Source: Physcomitrium patens
Taxonomy: Eukaryota; Streptophyta; Bryopsida; Funariales; Funariaceae
Length of the DNA: 64,000 nucleotides
Assembly (NCBI RefSeq): GCF_000002425.4
Contig: NC_037273.1
Location: forward strand, 13,611,207-13,675,206
Direction: 5' to 3'
This document shows positions 1 through 14,800 of the stretch, one piece after another. The position numbers and the translations under genes are program-made. The notes below the pieces were generated by a model that had not been told where the DNA came from, made no database searches, and saw only the letters and a list, made by a program, of their open reading frames with translations. Each line of letters opens with the position of its first letter. Position 1 is the first letter of the stretch.

Positions 1-3000
1 TGAAGCTGGTGTGTGCAACCGACTATCCAGGCTAGATTTCACCCACTTCAGCTTTCTCACTTGCAATACCCAAGATGCAAAAGTTAAACCTTGTTTAGCC
101 TGCTTTTCATCCGATATGCGAAACGTTGCTCTACAACGTGAGGCGTAATTGCTTTGCCATAATTTGTCAAGGATGGAAAATATGGCAGAGCAACGTTTCG
201 CTTTCTTGTGTACTTTCCGTGCTGATGTTTTGGTGGTAACTGTAGATATCAAATCCACAAGTTCAGGGGACTCCCAATCCTCAAGGACACAGCCTGTATC
301 GTCCTTGTTAACACCTTCCCAAACCTCATCTTTCCAGAGACTAGCTGCTTTGTTTTTAATAATTTTCTTCACAGGGATAACTTGCACAAAATCTGTAACT
401 CCTAACTCTGATAAGAACTTTCGCCAGCTTTCGACGTTCGGGGTGATTTGTCCCGGCAAAGCCAGCTGGAGATAGCTGTCGCTTACTTCGTTCCACTTCA
501 TCGAACATCCACTTAAGACATCTTGCGCATCAAACGGACTCCCCATTGATTTTCCAAAATGAATTGGCTCTTTTTCACCCATTCTGAAGACTCCATTGTT
601 TGTGGAGATTAGAGCATTTTGTTTCAGTTGCTCAAATATCAGCGCTATTTCACCTGTACACTGGTTACAACTAGATCCCAAATGCCACTTGGCATAGCCT
701 ATGTATTGAAGCAGAAGAGATGTCTCTTTCGCCGTGCAATTTTCATCCGCCATGGCTGGTATGACATGGCTTTTCAACACATGGTGTGCTGATATGGGCC
801 TGACTCCGAGTTGATGCAGCATAGAAATGACTTTTCCTGTCACATTAGGATCATCTGCAAGATCAACCTCAGAGGCACTAGTAGAATGAAAAAGAGTTGG
901 GTGCACAGTTCGAAGCTCCGCATACAGCAATGGAAAACAACCAAGAGGCTTGATTGCACCATCTTGTAACTCTGCAGGATGATTAGCAAACCAGACTGGC
1001 CCATCCTTTATGGCTGTAAACGATCCGCTTGCTAAGGGAATGAACTGCATTGCTCGAAGTTCTTGGAACAATATACTCTCATTAGTAGAATCGGCAGAGG
1101 ATGTGAACACCTCCTGCTCTTTTTGGAGGCAAGCATGCAATTCAATCAGCCAGTGTCGTATCCATTCAAGTCCCATACGACCCACTCCATCGCTCTTTTG
1201 TGAAACAGATTTCATCAATGCAACAAGTGTTTTCGAGCCATACTTTTGTACTCCCAAACTTCTTGCTAATGAATCAGAGATATCAACTTCCTTATCCAGA
1301 TACTGAAGTCCCAAGTGCTCTTTCAAAAGAGCATCTGGTATCAGTTCGCGGGCTGTTTCACTCCATCTCATTAAAACAGCGCATGGAAATGACCAACTAG
1401 ACTCTGATCCTTCGACAGGAAGGCATGGAATAGCTTGTAGTCTTGTATGAATCAAACGCGGTAAGACAGAGAAGAAGCCCAGCACCTCTCCTTCTAGAGG
1501 AACGAACTTCAGATAATTGCTTACAGCTGCCCCTCTGGTTCCAAGAGTGGGGAGAGTTTTGAATATCTCAGCCGCCTTTACAAACACCTCGGGAATTTCA
1601 GACCGTAGCCACTGGTTCCAGGCGCTGTCACTATCTACTTCCTCTCTTGATGAAGGTAGTAAAAAATCACACTGCAACACAAATACGAATTGAGATTGAG
1701 ATGAGCAGATGGTTCGCAGTCGGAAATAAGCTGTAAAACATTGAATCAAAAAAGAATTCAGGGGCCTCTTAAAACAAGGAAAAGACAAGAACTTCACAAC
1801 CAATTGACTGATTTGAAGTCCGCCAACTAAGGCGAGACAAATTACAGAAACCCCATTCCCTCTAAGAAAGCATTCAACATAGAAGATATACTTATTAAGA
1901 AAATTGTTCTAAAATATTTAGAAAAAGTACCTGTACAATAAACCGAAGACCATAAGATCTCAATGGAAGAAAAGCGAATACTTGTTGCTGCTCTGCAACG
2001 GCTTTGTAATTTCCATCAATAAGGTCTTCTAGAGGAAAAGCTAAAGCAATCTCGGTCTCCAGAATGTTTGGCCTTGGAACCCCAGCCAGGACTTGATGCC
2101 GAGCAACTAGCCAAGTTGCATGTCCTTTATCATGCACAACACGAACCAAGCCATTGGCTAGGTCCTCACGATGCATGAGCTTAGTTGCACTGACGACATC
2201 ATTCTGAACAGCAATGCAACGCAAACGGTGCAAAAACAGTAAAAGTGATGGGTGAATATCATCAAATTTGGCTGCGAGTGACGCCATCCCTTTCCCATTG
2301 CTTATGGATGATTTTATTGGCAGGTCAATCCGTGTGTTCCAGCACACGACTTTCTCATGGGAGAAAACCTTTTTACCTACCAGCTCTAAAGTACCACTAT
2401 ATGATTTAGCACATTGTCTGGCTTCTATGATGGTGGGGAGAATAAATCCAAGATTGCTCTCAGTGATGTCGAATTTCACATTGAAGCCATTAGAGTGGAT
2501 TTCAGGAGCATCAGTGACCTGCAAACAACACAATTTTGTTCGTGTAAGAAAAATAGTGTCCCACATGTTACGTTCTGGAAAAAGCTAATCTCAAGAATAC
2601 TGAAATGCGCAGAAACAACCAGCAACCTCTAATAAGTAGACACGGAGTTCCCTCACTGCTTAGAAACCCAAATGGAACAATTGTAACAATTCTCAATCTA
2701 GAAGCAAGATTAGTCCACTACGTAGAAGCTTGTCATACCCGAAAGACGGATTTAAAACCGATGCCCTTGTGACCGATGTAACCAGTGCTGGATCCTGTTT
2801 TCGTGGAATTGCCCACATCACAAAGAGCACGTAAGTTAGCGGACGTGAAACCGACTTCATTGTTGAAAACCATAACGTGCCCAGATTGAACAACAAATAC
2901 AAGAGCAGCCTCCACTCCAGGCGCATATGAGTTATCATCAGCATTTTGAACCTGCATCCCAAACAAAACATCGGTGAGTATATCCGTGAGTGAACACAAC

Positions 3001-6000
3001 GCTTCAATAAAAAGTGAGCACAACAACAAACTTCAAGTCAGCCATAAATACAGCAACCATTGATGAATAAATAACCATTGGAAGGAGGACGGAGACAAAC
3101 CAACTCAAGAACAAAATGAGAGTCCTGAGAATAAAGATCTTGAGAAAGACGATGTAGAGCACGTCCCATTCGTGCATGTTGCCTCGCAAGCAATTCCTGC
3201 TCTTGGACCTTAAGATCTTGCCCGATCCCAAACTCCTCACGCCTGATGAATTCCACGACATCATTGGCTCTTTGTCTAATGTCAAAATCAGGAGCCGATT
3301 GAGTTGAGCCTGAAAGCCCTGTCACAACTGCACTTGTGCTAGCCTGGTCATTTTCAATCCTCTCTACTGTAGAATCAGTTTCCATAACATCACTTTGACT
3401 TTGCACACTAGGCAATTGCTCATGGTTTCCGGAAATTGCAGGTGACCCTTCAGCACAAATGAGTTCAGACTCATTGAAAATCTTCGTCGAAGGCCATTGC
3501 AAGGCACTTTCTTGGTTCAGTTCCTCTCCACGCATCTCGTTGCTGGATATATCTTGAACAACAGCCCCTTCAGTCATAGAAGATTTGAAGACACAGGCCT
3601 TGAAGTTATTTATCCATTCTTCGATCCCGAAAGCAACACCCAGCTTGTGAAGCAAAAATCGATGTTCATCAATTTTGCAAGATTTGAGAAGAATTGAGGC
3701 AGAATACTCTACAGCTGATGAAAAAGCCGGCAAAAGAATTTTAGCTGCAAAAAACTGAAGCTCCTGTGGTACGACACATAGGATGTCCAGTAACAGCATT
3801 GCCACCCTGCTGTAATCTTCAGAATGAACTTCACTAGCAAACGAACGAGTCAACACAGTCAAGGCTTTTGTAGCATACGTCTTGAGGAGGGCTGATGGTG
3901 CATGGTTGATACCGCCATATAATGCTACAATGGACGTAAGCTGCACAGCAGCAGACTTTGAATCTCCACTAATCAGTGATGGAAGGAAGTTATCGGCAGT
4001 AGCTGTCCCATCAATTTTAAGGATTACCCCTGCATCTGTTACCAATGTGTAGATATTACCTTTAAAGCCCTCTCTCTCTAACCAGCTCAGAAAAGGCCCT
4101 AATGTAGGAGCAAAAATGGTATCCCACTGAGACCATAGGCTGAGGTTGACAAGCATGGGGGCATTAATCAAGGCCTGCAATGCGTCAGCATTGGTTTTGG
4201 CCCCTAAGGAACCCACTCTCAAACTAGAACTCATCTCACTGCTTAAAACAGACGAGTAAGACGAAGGGCCATCCTCCACCGCAGAAACCAATGCCCCTAA
4301 ATACAAAATAGATGAGCTTGAGCATTCTGTTTTGCTACCATGATTGCACTCCCCCACCACTGATTCTAATGAGCCCCAACCTAAATCTTCGAATTTCTCG
4401 ACATTAAAGTATTTACACAGTCTAGGGTCAAGGTCGTCGGATGTGCTACCGACACTGGATGCATGAATTGCTTGAGTAATAAAGGCTTGCACTCTATGCA
4501 AGGGAACTTTGGGAACGCTGCATGAACTACACTTGGTCACTGCTTCAGTGTTCAACTCGGATGCTGCAGACATGTGCAAGAATTTTACTTAGAAAGACGT
4601 CATTTCGCTTTGACTTGGTAAATAGACAGAGGCAAACTACACGATCATTGGAAAATCTAAACTTGCGAGACTGATTCGTTTACTTGCAGACGAGGAAAAA
4701 TAAAGAACAGGCAGAAAATTAAAATAAAATAAACAAATAAGAAATCAAGGAGAAGGAAAGGAAAAGAAAAAAATACAGAAGCCTACGAGAATAAAGAGAC
4801 GAACTGGAAGCTGATAGGAGTGCACGACGGCCGATCAGAGTCTTGCACATACATGACAAACAGCTTGGACGATATATGAAAAATGCCAATAGTACCTTCT
4901 ATTTTATCCTTCACTGGTTTAGTGCCAGTTTGAACACTTGCATCGCAATCGACACTGATGGGCGCTGCAGTGGCAACAGTTTGAGCTGCGGCTTCTTCTT
5001 GTTGGTGCTCTTGCGTACTATTTTGTAACATATCACTGTTATCCCAAAGCCCCATCCTCACAGATATAACCTGCAGATCAGGAACGAGTCGATGTGCTAA
5101 GCTCCCTAATTAAGAAATGACAACACTTCTCTTCAAGACCACCAACCGTGCTAATATAGTGAAAAGAAATATCACAGAGACCATGAGACTGAAGTGATCT
5201 GAATTCATTGAACAAAATGCTCCAGATCCAGTCTGCACTGCCGCTGAATGTCATTGTAGGGACGTCCGCCTCATGGAAATCCAGAATGCATACAATTTGG
5301 ATATTGCCAAAACCCCATAAACAAAAGTGTGGAATTTAGGGGCATATATCATGCAGCATTTCAGATTTCAAGTCCTCAAATTGGAAGTTGGACGAATATA
5401 TAAGGACAAATAAAAGCACAGAGACTAGACACTTAACTCACGTTAACTAACTAACATGAATACATAGTATGAAAGGTAAAATACACAAGTTTCAAAGTCA
5501 AGGGGCAGACCGCGACGTAGAGCAAGCCAATCCCAAGCCTTGATTTCAGAAATTTGGTTAAATTCTTCTTCTTAGGAACCAAGGGAAAATCATTGTTTTG
5601 CCAGGGAGTGTCAACCAAATGCTTCATCACCTGCAGCAATACATCATTTCCCATAAATGAGTACACCAAATCTTGAAGAGTGAAGAGAAGTTTCGTGCAA
5701 GAACAACACGGACTAAATGACGGAATAGATACCTGCGAAACTGTACAATTCTTGCAAGCATCTTTCAGTATCCTCACGAAGTCCATCACCTCCGACCACG
5801 ACATTTCATTAGCATCACGGTACTTATCATCAAGCTGTGCCTTCGTCTTCGTTTTTTCCTTTGCCCGCAGCCGCTCCTCAGCAGCTGAAGGGTAGGGGCA
5901 GGTGCGCGGTCCAGTCACAGTCCCCATCCTATCCGTACAATAGGGCAGATTATTCAATGATTCTTTCGCATTATTTGCGTTCTCTAATTGCTCAAATAGT

Positions 6001-7208
6001 TCCTTGATCTTAGCAATCTTAGCTGACCTTTCGTCACCGGTGGATGTCTTGCTTGGTCTATCTGTCTCTTCCTCATCATCCGAATCGAAATATATGTGGT
6101 TTCTCTTCCGCTTAAGGCCTTCCTTTAGAGAATTTTGCGATGAGAGAAAGTTGCTGACTTGTGACACAACACTAGACTTCTTCAAACCAGGAAGAGATTT
6201 CGCAAGCGCTTCCCAGTTTTTGATAAACTCCGTCTCTGCCCTCTTCGCACGCAACACAGCTCCTACATGTAACCTTCAAGCATTCATCCAAGCCCACAGT
6301 TTACACCCTTTTATAAATGAATTTTCAAGTAAACAGCTACTCTCAGATACTTATCAAATGAAGATACTCTACACACAAAAATAAGAATAAAGGTAAAAAT
6401 AGGTCCTATCCAAAACACAATCTTTGCGAAAGCCGAACTATTACTTGGGGACAGCATTGTATTGGACATTACTCGCGAAGATGATCTCACAGATACTTAG
6501 CATAACGCTGGATTCAAACAAAGCCCACGTCAATGTTGCTGGAACTATTCGCTTGGACCACACAAAGCAATAGTTTTTCTCTGAAATCTTACCCGAGACT
6601 TTGAATGCGGACGCCAAGATGTAGCCTTGTAGGGGCTTTCTTTTTGTTTTGCAAATACGCCATGAACTCGTCCACCTCCACGCGCTTGTATTCAGCCTCA
6701 CCAATAAAAGCGGAGAGATGCTGCATCACCTCCTCGGCGGTGATTGAAAGAACCTCATCCGGTGGAGAGAAATACCGAACTACCAAAGGATGAAGAAGTA
6801 GAGGACCTATACCCAGGTCTTCAAAATCAGACACTCCTTCTTCTTGCGTTAGTTCACAGCCCAAGTCATAAAGGGTAGTAATCCGCTTTGCAGCAATGTG
6901 AGAATGGATGATGGCATTGACCTGATATACAAAATGTGCCGGTAGTCAGAGTTACTGCAAGTTTAAGATTCATCAATTGCATCTCACATTCCACCTCTGG
7001 GAAAGACTATGTAGAGACAATCTCCAATACTAAGCCCCACTAAATAAGATTGCGACGATTGCAATATATAGACCATGAATAATCAACTAATCATTGTCCA
7101 TAGACAGGTTAGCCAACGAAGGAACCAAGTCCGTGTAAATGTTAAATCTCGAAAACGACAACACATGCTGATACCAAAGACACACACACACACACACACA
7201 CTTTAAAA

Positions 7209-7240
<32 letters not shown>

Positions 7241-8055
7241 AAAAGAAGAAGAAGAAGATCGATTCCGATGTGGGCAAAAGCATGCATAGCGAGACACTCA
7301 ATAATCGACCAATCTCGCATCTCATTTGGATAGAATGTAAGCTACATTATTAACACGTGACCAATTCAGCAGTTCGGAAAAAATAATATCCTGAGAATAC
7401 GAGTCCAAAGTCGAGTGAAGTAAGGTACTAATTGATCGAGAGGATACTTCAAGCGCAACTTAGTGCAAATTGAGCCAATGGGCTTGAAACCTGATAGGCT
7501 CACCTTGCCTTCGACAAGCGCCAATTTCCGCAGGCATGAAACATCTTGCATACGAAAGCCCAGCAATTCAAAAGACGAAACTCCTAGAGCAGACAGAGTG
7601 CCCTGGACAACCTTAGTCACAGAAATATGCTTCTCCTCTCTGACCAACTCCTCATACACCTGCCTCGCAGCTTTTTCTGCTTTCTGAACCATTTCTTCAT
7701 TGTTACCGCCGTTCCTAGTCCCCTCTGGTCCTCGTCTCATTGCAAAACCTGCATCTCTTTCAGTCTCCCTAGGCAATGCTCCAATCCCCGCATTCCCTCG
7801 CACTGGTTGCTGCATTTGCATCATCTGAAGATTCCCTTGCTGCTGAAGCGGCACGCCCCAGGCAGCTCCTTGTGGAACGGGAGGACCTCCCCATTGCGAA
7901 TACCTAGGGCCGCCGTTGGGCATCATCCCCATAACAGGCGGTGGTGGCAAGCTGAACGCTACTCCTGGATGTTGTGAAACACCCGGCGGAGGCGCTTCTG
8001 CATACATGAGCGCCCATCTCGGTGGGTGATGGGATCCACCTCCGGCATAACTCAT
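1..8055 (-). CDS. NOV: NO VEIN-like protein (HATPase domain), 3' part outside window
   Basis: The gene is read leftward and stays open at base 1. Exons by GT/AG and phase: 8055-7429, 6921-~6593, ~6260-5733, 5630-~5500, 5070-4896, 4563-3101, 2951-2739, 2518-1931 and 1671-1. Two borders (6593/6260 and near 5500) are unresolved. Exon 1 is Pro/Gly/Met/Gln-rich. Exon 3 has an acidic, Lys-rich stretch. Exon 7 carries a GHKL/Hsp90-type ATPase fold: QNADDN (N-box) and GYIGHKGIGFKSVF (glycine box), running on into VTDAPEIHSNGF. These match the plant NOV family, nuclear proteins known from Arabidopsis vein patterning and auxin-dependent development. About 1900 residues lie in the window. Arabidopsis NOV is roughly 2700, so the missing end fits. 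No stop or frameshift was seen in the long exons. Family identity is strong; biochemical function is not known from sequence. Confidence 0.85.
7181..7237. repeat. (CA)n and (TAA)n microsatellites in NOV intron 1
   Basis: A run of CA dinucleotides is followed by about ten TAA units, inside the intron between 7428 and 6922. Confidence 0.9.
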
Positions 8056-9110
8056 TACAACCCGTTCTCTACCTCTCCCGTCAAGAAAAGATTCCTCGAA
8101 CGAATTTATTAGAATACAGACTCGTCCCTTCCTCCCATAGCCTCAGCGTCTGCTCAAAACCTCACACCCTGCTTCCGACAAGTCAAATAAGACAGGTTCC
8201 ACTGCTTGCAACCTTCATTTATTCCTTCAAAACGAGGTTCCAAGGCGCTCTTCCTCCACCTTCAAATTGATCCTAGACGGAATGGAGTAGAATCTGGAAC
8301 AGGGACTGATACAGCAAATTGATGTAAACAGGGTTAGCTCCCATGCTGCGGTACTTCACCGACGACGTAACGAGCTAAAACCCTAATGTTTGAAGCGCCG
8401 CTGAGTTGAGTTGTTCCCTCCACTTTAACTTTGGACACTACTTTTACTTTTGAGGATCTGACATGTAGGATTCAATCATTTTTAATAATGTCTGGTCTTT
8501 TAAGTGATGCGACATCAGTTTGGAGCTGTCATGATAGTTAACATCAGCATGATATGTTATGTAGAATAATACTTTTTAGAAATAAATATAATTCAGTGTT
8601 AGAAAGAAATTAATATCTAATTAATTTCTATTTTTTATAAAAATGTAAAAATGATGAATTAAATGTCACACTGTTCATTGTGAATAAGCATTATTGGCTT
8701 GTTATACTTGTCTGTACTTATGTTTTTATTTGATTATATGTTAATATATGTATTTTAATTTGAGAAAAAATTAATGTTTGTATTTTGATTAATTTCTCAT
8801 TAATTTACTCAAAATTTTATTTTGCAGTCGTATTTTAAGTAATTGACAATAATATTGCTAAACAATTGAGGTGTTAAGATGTACTTATGTAATCTGGTAA
8901 CAAGAACTTAAGAAGATAATTAATATATTTATTTATACATATAAAAAATAGTTGATTTTAATGTCTAAAAAGTACATAAATTTAATTTTACTTATTTTGA
9001 TATATTTATATATATATATATATATATATTTATCATTTGATATAATGTAAATAGTCAACTAAAAACTTTATTATGCATATACAAGTAATATAAATCTCTC
9101 TCTTGATATA

Positions 9111-9154
<44 letters not shown>

Positions 9155-11879
9155 CTAGCATTTTTTTAATACTTAATAAAAAAGATAAAAGAAACTAAAA
9201 TATGAAAAAATAAAAAAATAAATGATGATATATATAAATTTATATTCAAAGTAAGTTATTGTTTTTTTTAAACAATTGGACATTATATTCTATCTTTTAA
9301 ATTTATTTTGTACATTTGTTTTAGCTGATGTTTAAATTGCTATGTTTTACTAATTATTCTAATGAAGTAATCATATCAAATTTTGGAAAGACTTGCATGT
9401 TTGAAAATTAACAGTGTCTAAGAGATGAATTAGCAAGGCTAAAAATAACAATAGTTTAACTTTTGAATAAATTACTTATATAATGCTACATCTCCAATTG
9501 ATGTTGCTTCATCCCACATGACCTCCTTGTAAACAAATAGGTAATAATATGCCTTTTTTATTGGGCATTTTTTTTGTTCTTTGCATTAAAAAAGAGTGGT
9601 GGTTGACAGGGAGAGAAAGAATATTTTATGAAAAAACAAATAGTAAGTTGTTTTTTTAATAAAAAAACAAATAAAATCTTTGCAAATATTATTTAAATCA
9701 TTATTATTATTTTGTCTTCGGGTACCAAAACACAAAACTTTTTTATTCTATTTTTGGGTTAATATTGGGATAAAATATAGGATTGTCAATTGCACCATAA
9801 CTATAGAAGCATGCTTTTTAGTCAATTTAAGTTCTATGGAAGCCACATGGGTTGTAACAATATCAAATTGGGGGTGTAGCATTAACACTTCTCAAATTAT
9901 AATAAGCCTTAATAACCAAACTTCCACAACAAGGTTTCTAAATACTTATATAAATTGCAAAAATAATCTAAAAGGAATAGAAGGCTCTAAAAATTGTATA
10001 ATAACCTATATCTATAAAATTCAATCTTAGAATTAAATTTTTTTAATCAAAACCTGCATATGTTCTTCAAAAAAATAGTTTACTTAAAACATGTTCAATC
10101 ATATAGTTTTACATTTTTTAAAATTGTTTTATTTATTTATTTATTCATTCCAGTTTTTGTTGTAGATAATACAAAAATATTTTTTATTTTGAGTTTTTCT
10201 AAATCAAACTTTGTGATTGTTTCTTGCTATTAATTTAATTAGTATATAAAAAGTGATTTTCTCAAGAATTGCTTTTGCTAGAGTTTTTAGCAATAAAATA
10301 TTCAATATCTATTAGAGATTAAAAATTATTATAAAATGGATTTTTATTATTGAATGTACTAAAATAAATTATAAAAATAAAATAATGTATTTTATTTATC
10401 TATCTAAAATTAATTTTTTATTACAAAAAATAATCTATTTAAAAATTATGACGTTAGTGAAAAAATTATGCATATGTATTTTCATAAATTAAGAAAAATA
10501 TATATTATTAAAAAAAGTAGATAAAAAAATCATTACATAGCACAGAGTTCGAAAGAGCATAATCATATTTTATTTTTTTAGTTTCTAACACTTTACTATC
10601 TCTTGCACAAGCATATTTTTAAATTTAAAAATTAAAAATATAAAAATCAATAGATGTGTTGATTATACTCTAATAATCTACAAAACCTTCCCAACAAAGA
10701 AGACAATTAAAAGTAGTAAGGACTTGAAAATTTACTCTATAACAAAGTATGAGAAAAAAATGATGGATTTAAAAAATAAAAATATAAAATGTAATAAAAA
10801 TTCAATTAAAAAAAATATGTTGCTCAAGTTGTTAATATATCATCTCACAAGAGTATTGCTTAAGGGGGTCTTTATACCTAGATACTGTTTTTGAAAGGCC
10901 ATGGTTTAAAAGCTTTATTATGGTCCAATGCTTCGTGAAGAAAGCTCTTTTTTACATGCCTAACCTTTTTGATATAGTTTAAAGTAAAAAGATGCCATTA
11001 AGCCAACCAACCTGTTCTTCTGTTACTAGTCTACATATGCCAACATCAATATTGATTCTAACAATTATGTAAAGCATGAAATATGACGTCTTAATTTTTG
11101 TATCTTTTTATGTGACAATTTTATGACATGTGTTCTAACCTTTTAAAAAATATACCTTTAGAGTTGGGTCCTTCAGAATTTTATTGATACTAAAATCATT
11201 CCCAGACCTAAAACGGTAAGTGACCATCAGCATTAGTAACTCACAAACTCCTTAAACCATGAATCGATACATAACCGACAACCAAGTTAAACCTAAATTT
11301 ACGCAACTATTTGATTCCAACCGATTTGTGTGGACAGAGTGGGTCAAACTTCTCTGAACACTACAACACTCTTCAAAAGGCCTGTGAAGGTATTGGAAAA
11401 AATCAACAGACGTCAGCGATATCTTTGTCATCGACACAACAGCGGAGTAAAATGGGCAAATGTAGACGCCTTACAGTCCAAGTAAGGCTTAAATATATAC
11501 AATGTCACGACCTCGAATGAAATCGAGTCTCAAATATATCTCTCAGCAGCCACTAAAATTGTTGTCTGCACGCTAATATCTGTGGAGCAATCACTCCGTA
11601 CCCACATATTGCTAATGCTACGCCTGTGATAACTGGAGGGTACGTCAATCCTAAGACTGTGATGTCCATGCTGCAACGACTCATGGAGAAAGCACTTATC
11701 TTTCACCGCTTGCTCCGATGATAGTGGTCCTGATCAGTAGTCAGGAGTGGAATCCCAGACCCCCACATCGCTAAGGTTTGTATTCACAACAATTAGGAGC
11801 TTGAGGGGCGAAAGTAACTGGCGTATGCTTCAGATATCATAAACAATGGGTCCTCTTGGGGATAGATTCCTGGAGGAAT
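8056..11879. other. intergenic, AT-rich, no gene seen
   Basis: The first ~350 bases are mixed-composition DNA upstream of the NOV start and probably hold its 5' UTR and promoter. From about 8450 to 11150 the DNA is very AT-rich, with long (TA)n runs at 9004-9030 and 9108-9152. Short ORFs here (for example at 9680) have a low-complexity composition and no recognisable domain. From about 11200 to 11879 composition rises again; this is probably myosin 3' UTR and downstream DNA. Confidence 0.7.
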
Positions 11880-14800
11880 CTAACCTTGGAGCGCTCTTGA
11901 GGAGGTGGTTTTCTTTCCCCACCACTTCTTGCGCGTCCGATCTCCCTCTTTTTCCAGCGAGTCTAAAGCACACAGCATCCTATCTCCGTCTTTTTCAGCC
12001 GAGTCTAAAGAACAGAGCTTGTTCAGCACAAGCCTGGTCTCTCGCAATCTGGCTTTGAAGTCTCTCCTCCATGTGTCAAACCTCACCTTCAGCTTCCTCA
12101 ACTCTTCTTCAGGGTTCAAGTTAGCCTCAGTCAAGCCAGATTTAACTTCGATGAGAAAATCAACATCATCGTTGAATACCTGCGTTCGGTGGTCGTACTC
12201 TCTCGTCAGGTGGCTGACGACAGACCGTGCAGCTTCGACGTCACCACGTGACGCGCCATTTCCAGAGCCAGTTACCAAATATTTGTTGGTGAAGTCATCC
12301 GGGCTCTTCATGCCGTTCGTTGCGACATCGTCCCAATCGAACTCTTCGTCATCGGAGGGCAGCAGTTGCCGCTTAGTACTATGCCGGTGCTTCCCGGCTG
12401 AGATGCGACCATTGTCGTGCTTGCCAGGAGTTTGCGGCAGAAATTCATCTGTTGCTAAGCTCTTCTTGGCAGCTGCTAAGCTAAGTTGCAATGAAGACAT
12501 CTGCTTTTGCCACATGTCCTCCATGGACGACATCTTGGCTTCATACTCCATCCACCGTGCCTCGTAGTGCAGAAGCCTCTGTCGCAGCATTGCATTGTCT
12601 TCCTCTTTCTCCCTCAGTGCCTTCTCCGCCATGACTGCCCGTCGCTGCAACTCAAGAAGGTATGACGGTGCAACCTTGATAGTGGCCTCTTTTAATTCCT
12701 GCAAGGCACGCCAATAACTCGGTAAATCCTACATAAAAGTGAGGCCTCAATTGTTAAGCCATCAGTCCATGAGCTAAGTTACGTTAAGATAATGAATGGC
12801 ACCACAAGTATAACTTACCTTAGCAGATTCTGCACGTGTTGAACTAGCCACCTCCTTTATACATTCGCGACCATCATCAACAGCATCTTCCTTTACATTT
12901 GCCTCAGTCTCGGCAACTCTAGCTTCTTCACTTAGTTTAGATTCCATAGCTCGCTTCGCCTCATTGGCCTCCTTTTTCCGAGCAAGCGACTGCTTTCTAG
13001 ACAGCCACATGCGAACGACTGCCATACGACACTTATCCAGTTAGTGTCGAACACTCCCCATTAGGATACATAACATAGAAACTTGAATATCAGTAAAAGA
13101 AGGAATTGCTTCGAGGAATTCAAGTCAGGCCCAAGGTTTATGTCCCGGAAAGAATTGGCACCTGATTGAAGGATTACAATGTTTTCCTTCACTGAGCGAT
13201 ATCTACGACAAGCAACCTGCCTTCTTGCATACTTTTGAATCGTTACAGCCGCACGATGCCTCTCTCGCAACAACTCAAATCGCCTCCTTGCGATGGCTCC
13301 TCTGACCACTGAAGCATCCGAAAAAGAGTGAATCCAGTCAGCACAAAATACACAATCTAATTAAGTCAACCAAAGACTATTCGTGGTGTAAAAGATGTAC
13401 AGAGTTGGATGGTTGCACCAGAAATGGATAGATGGCACAAAAACGTAGTGCAGTAACAGACTTCTCCAAACGACCTAGGAGATCGAATGCAAAAAGCAAG
13501 TCAACACTGGAAGAAACTCACAGGATTGTAAGAAAATTGTGGTTGCTCGTCGATGTTTGTAATTGCATCGGACTTTATAGCCTTTATATAAAGCTTGAAC
13601 TCGTGTAATACCCTGAAGGGTTCTCAGTCGAACGTCCTCCAAATGTCCTATCTGATTGTGTAAGAGGAAAAAGCCATGTTAATACCAATGATGCTTAAAT
13701 GGACTCTAGGAGAGATGGAACTACAGAAAGGACATTTGCATGACAGATCCAAATCATTTAAAGGAATTATTCTGTGAGTCTTGATATGTGTACCCATTCA
13801 GGGAAGAATTACAATAACTTAACAGGAGAAGAACTAGAAGGTTGAGATACAAATGGAGGACATCTCACCTGTCCAGCCCGAAAGAACAACTTCGTGATGC
13901 CTACTTGATACATATCTGGAGCAATGCCAAATTGATGAAGAATAGAGACACATATGCTTAGCATGTCCTCTTGATTAGACAGATTCCTTGGAAGCAGGAA
14001 GCCATACCTGCGCATACATTGTTTGACCTTATGGACATTGCACGGCAGAAAAGTTCCAGGAAATTATTCTTTGCAAAAATATCATTCAAACATACATGTC
14101 ATGGTGTGTACTATGTAGATCATTGTTTAAAAGCTTAAACTCATCCAAGTATACGCATCCAAGTACTTATCGTTACTTCACCTCTTTGCAAACTCATGAT
14201 GTGAATGGCGAGTCGGGTAGCCAGAACGTGAAATGCGAACCACCTCCAGGACGCCACAACACCGGAGCTGATGTAATACTAGATCCTGCTCGAAGATATT
14301 AGGAAGCTGCGAGGTATTGGGTTTGATGCACCTGATAAAGTGAGGTTCAGTGCTCTCTAGTCTTTGCATCAGCTTGTTCAATTGGCCCTTATAAACCATG
14401 CAAGAATTGAAGTTAGTTGTGCGTGATGGATCCGATTATCTGACTACGGCTTATACAGCTCCGATATCAAATGAAAGTCTCATTCTCAGCAGCGGGTTGT
14501 CGTGAAATGGTTAACAAGAATATTTCATATGCAAGGCTGAAAGTTTAGCAGAAAAATTCATGGAAAATAGATACGCACCTTAAACTTCGCAGCCACACTC
14601 TGCTTTTGAGATTCCATGCCATTGGCCCTTCGATTGGGGCTCAGCAACTTCTGAGCACCATCTTCAATAGAGGCACCAAACAGTTTTGGCAATGCACAGT
14701 CACAAGATGCTAGCAGCTGCAACAAATCTGCGTGTAGCAGGTCCCTGTTCTTCTCAAGAAACGCAGATGTTTCATAGACAACCTGCAAAAATCACTTCGA

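Noticed and set aside
9680-10030. 116-codon ORF in AT-rich DNA
   Set aside because: Low-complexity composition, no domain, no splice or promoter context.
11905-12567. 220-codon plus-strand ORF opposite the last myosin exon
   Set aside because: Mirror of strongly supported myosin coding sequence, Ser/Leu-rich with no domain.
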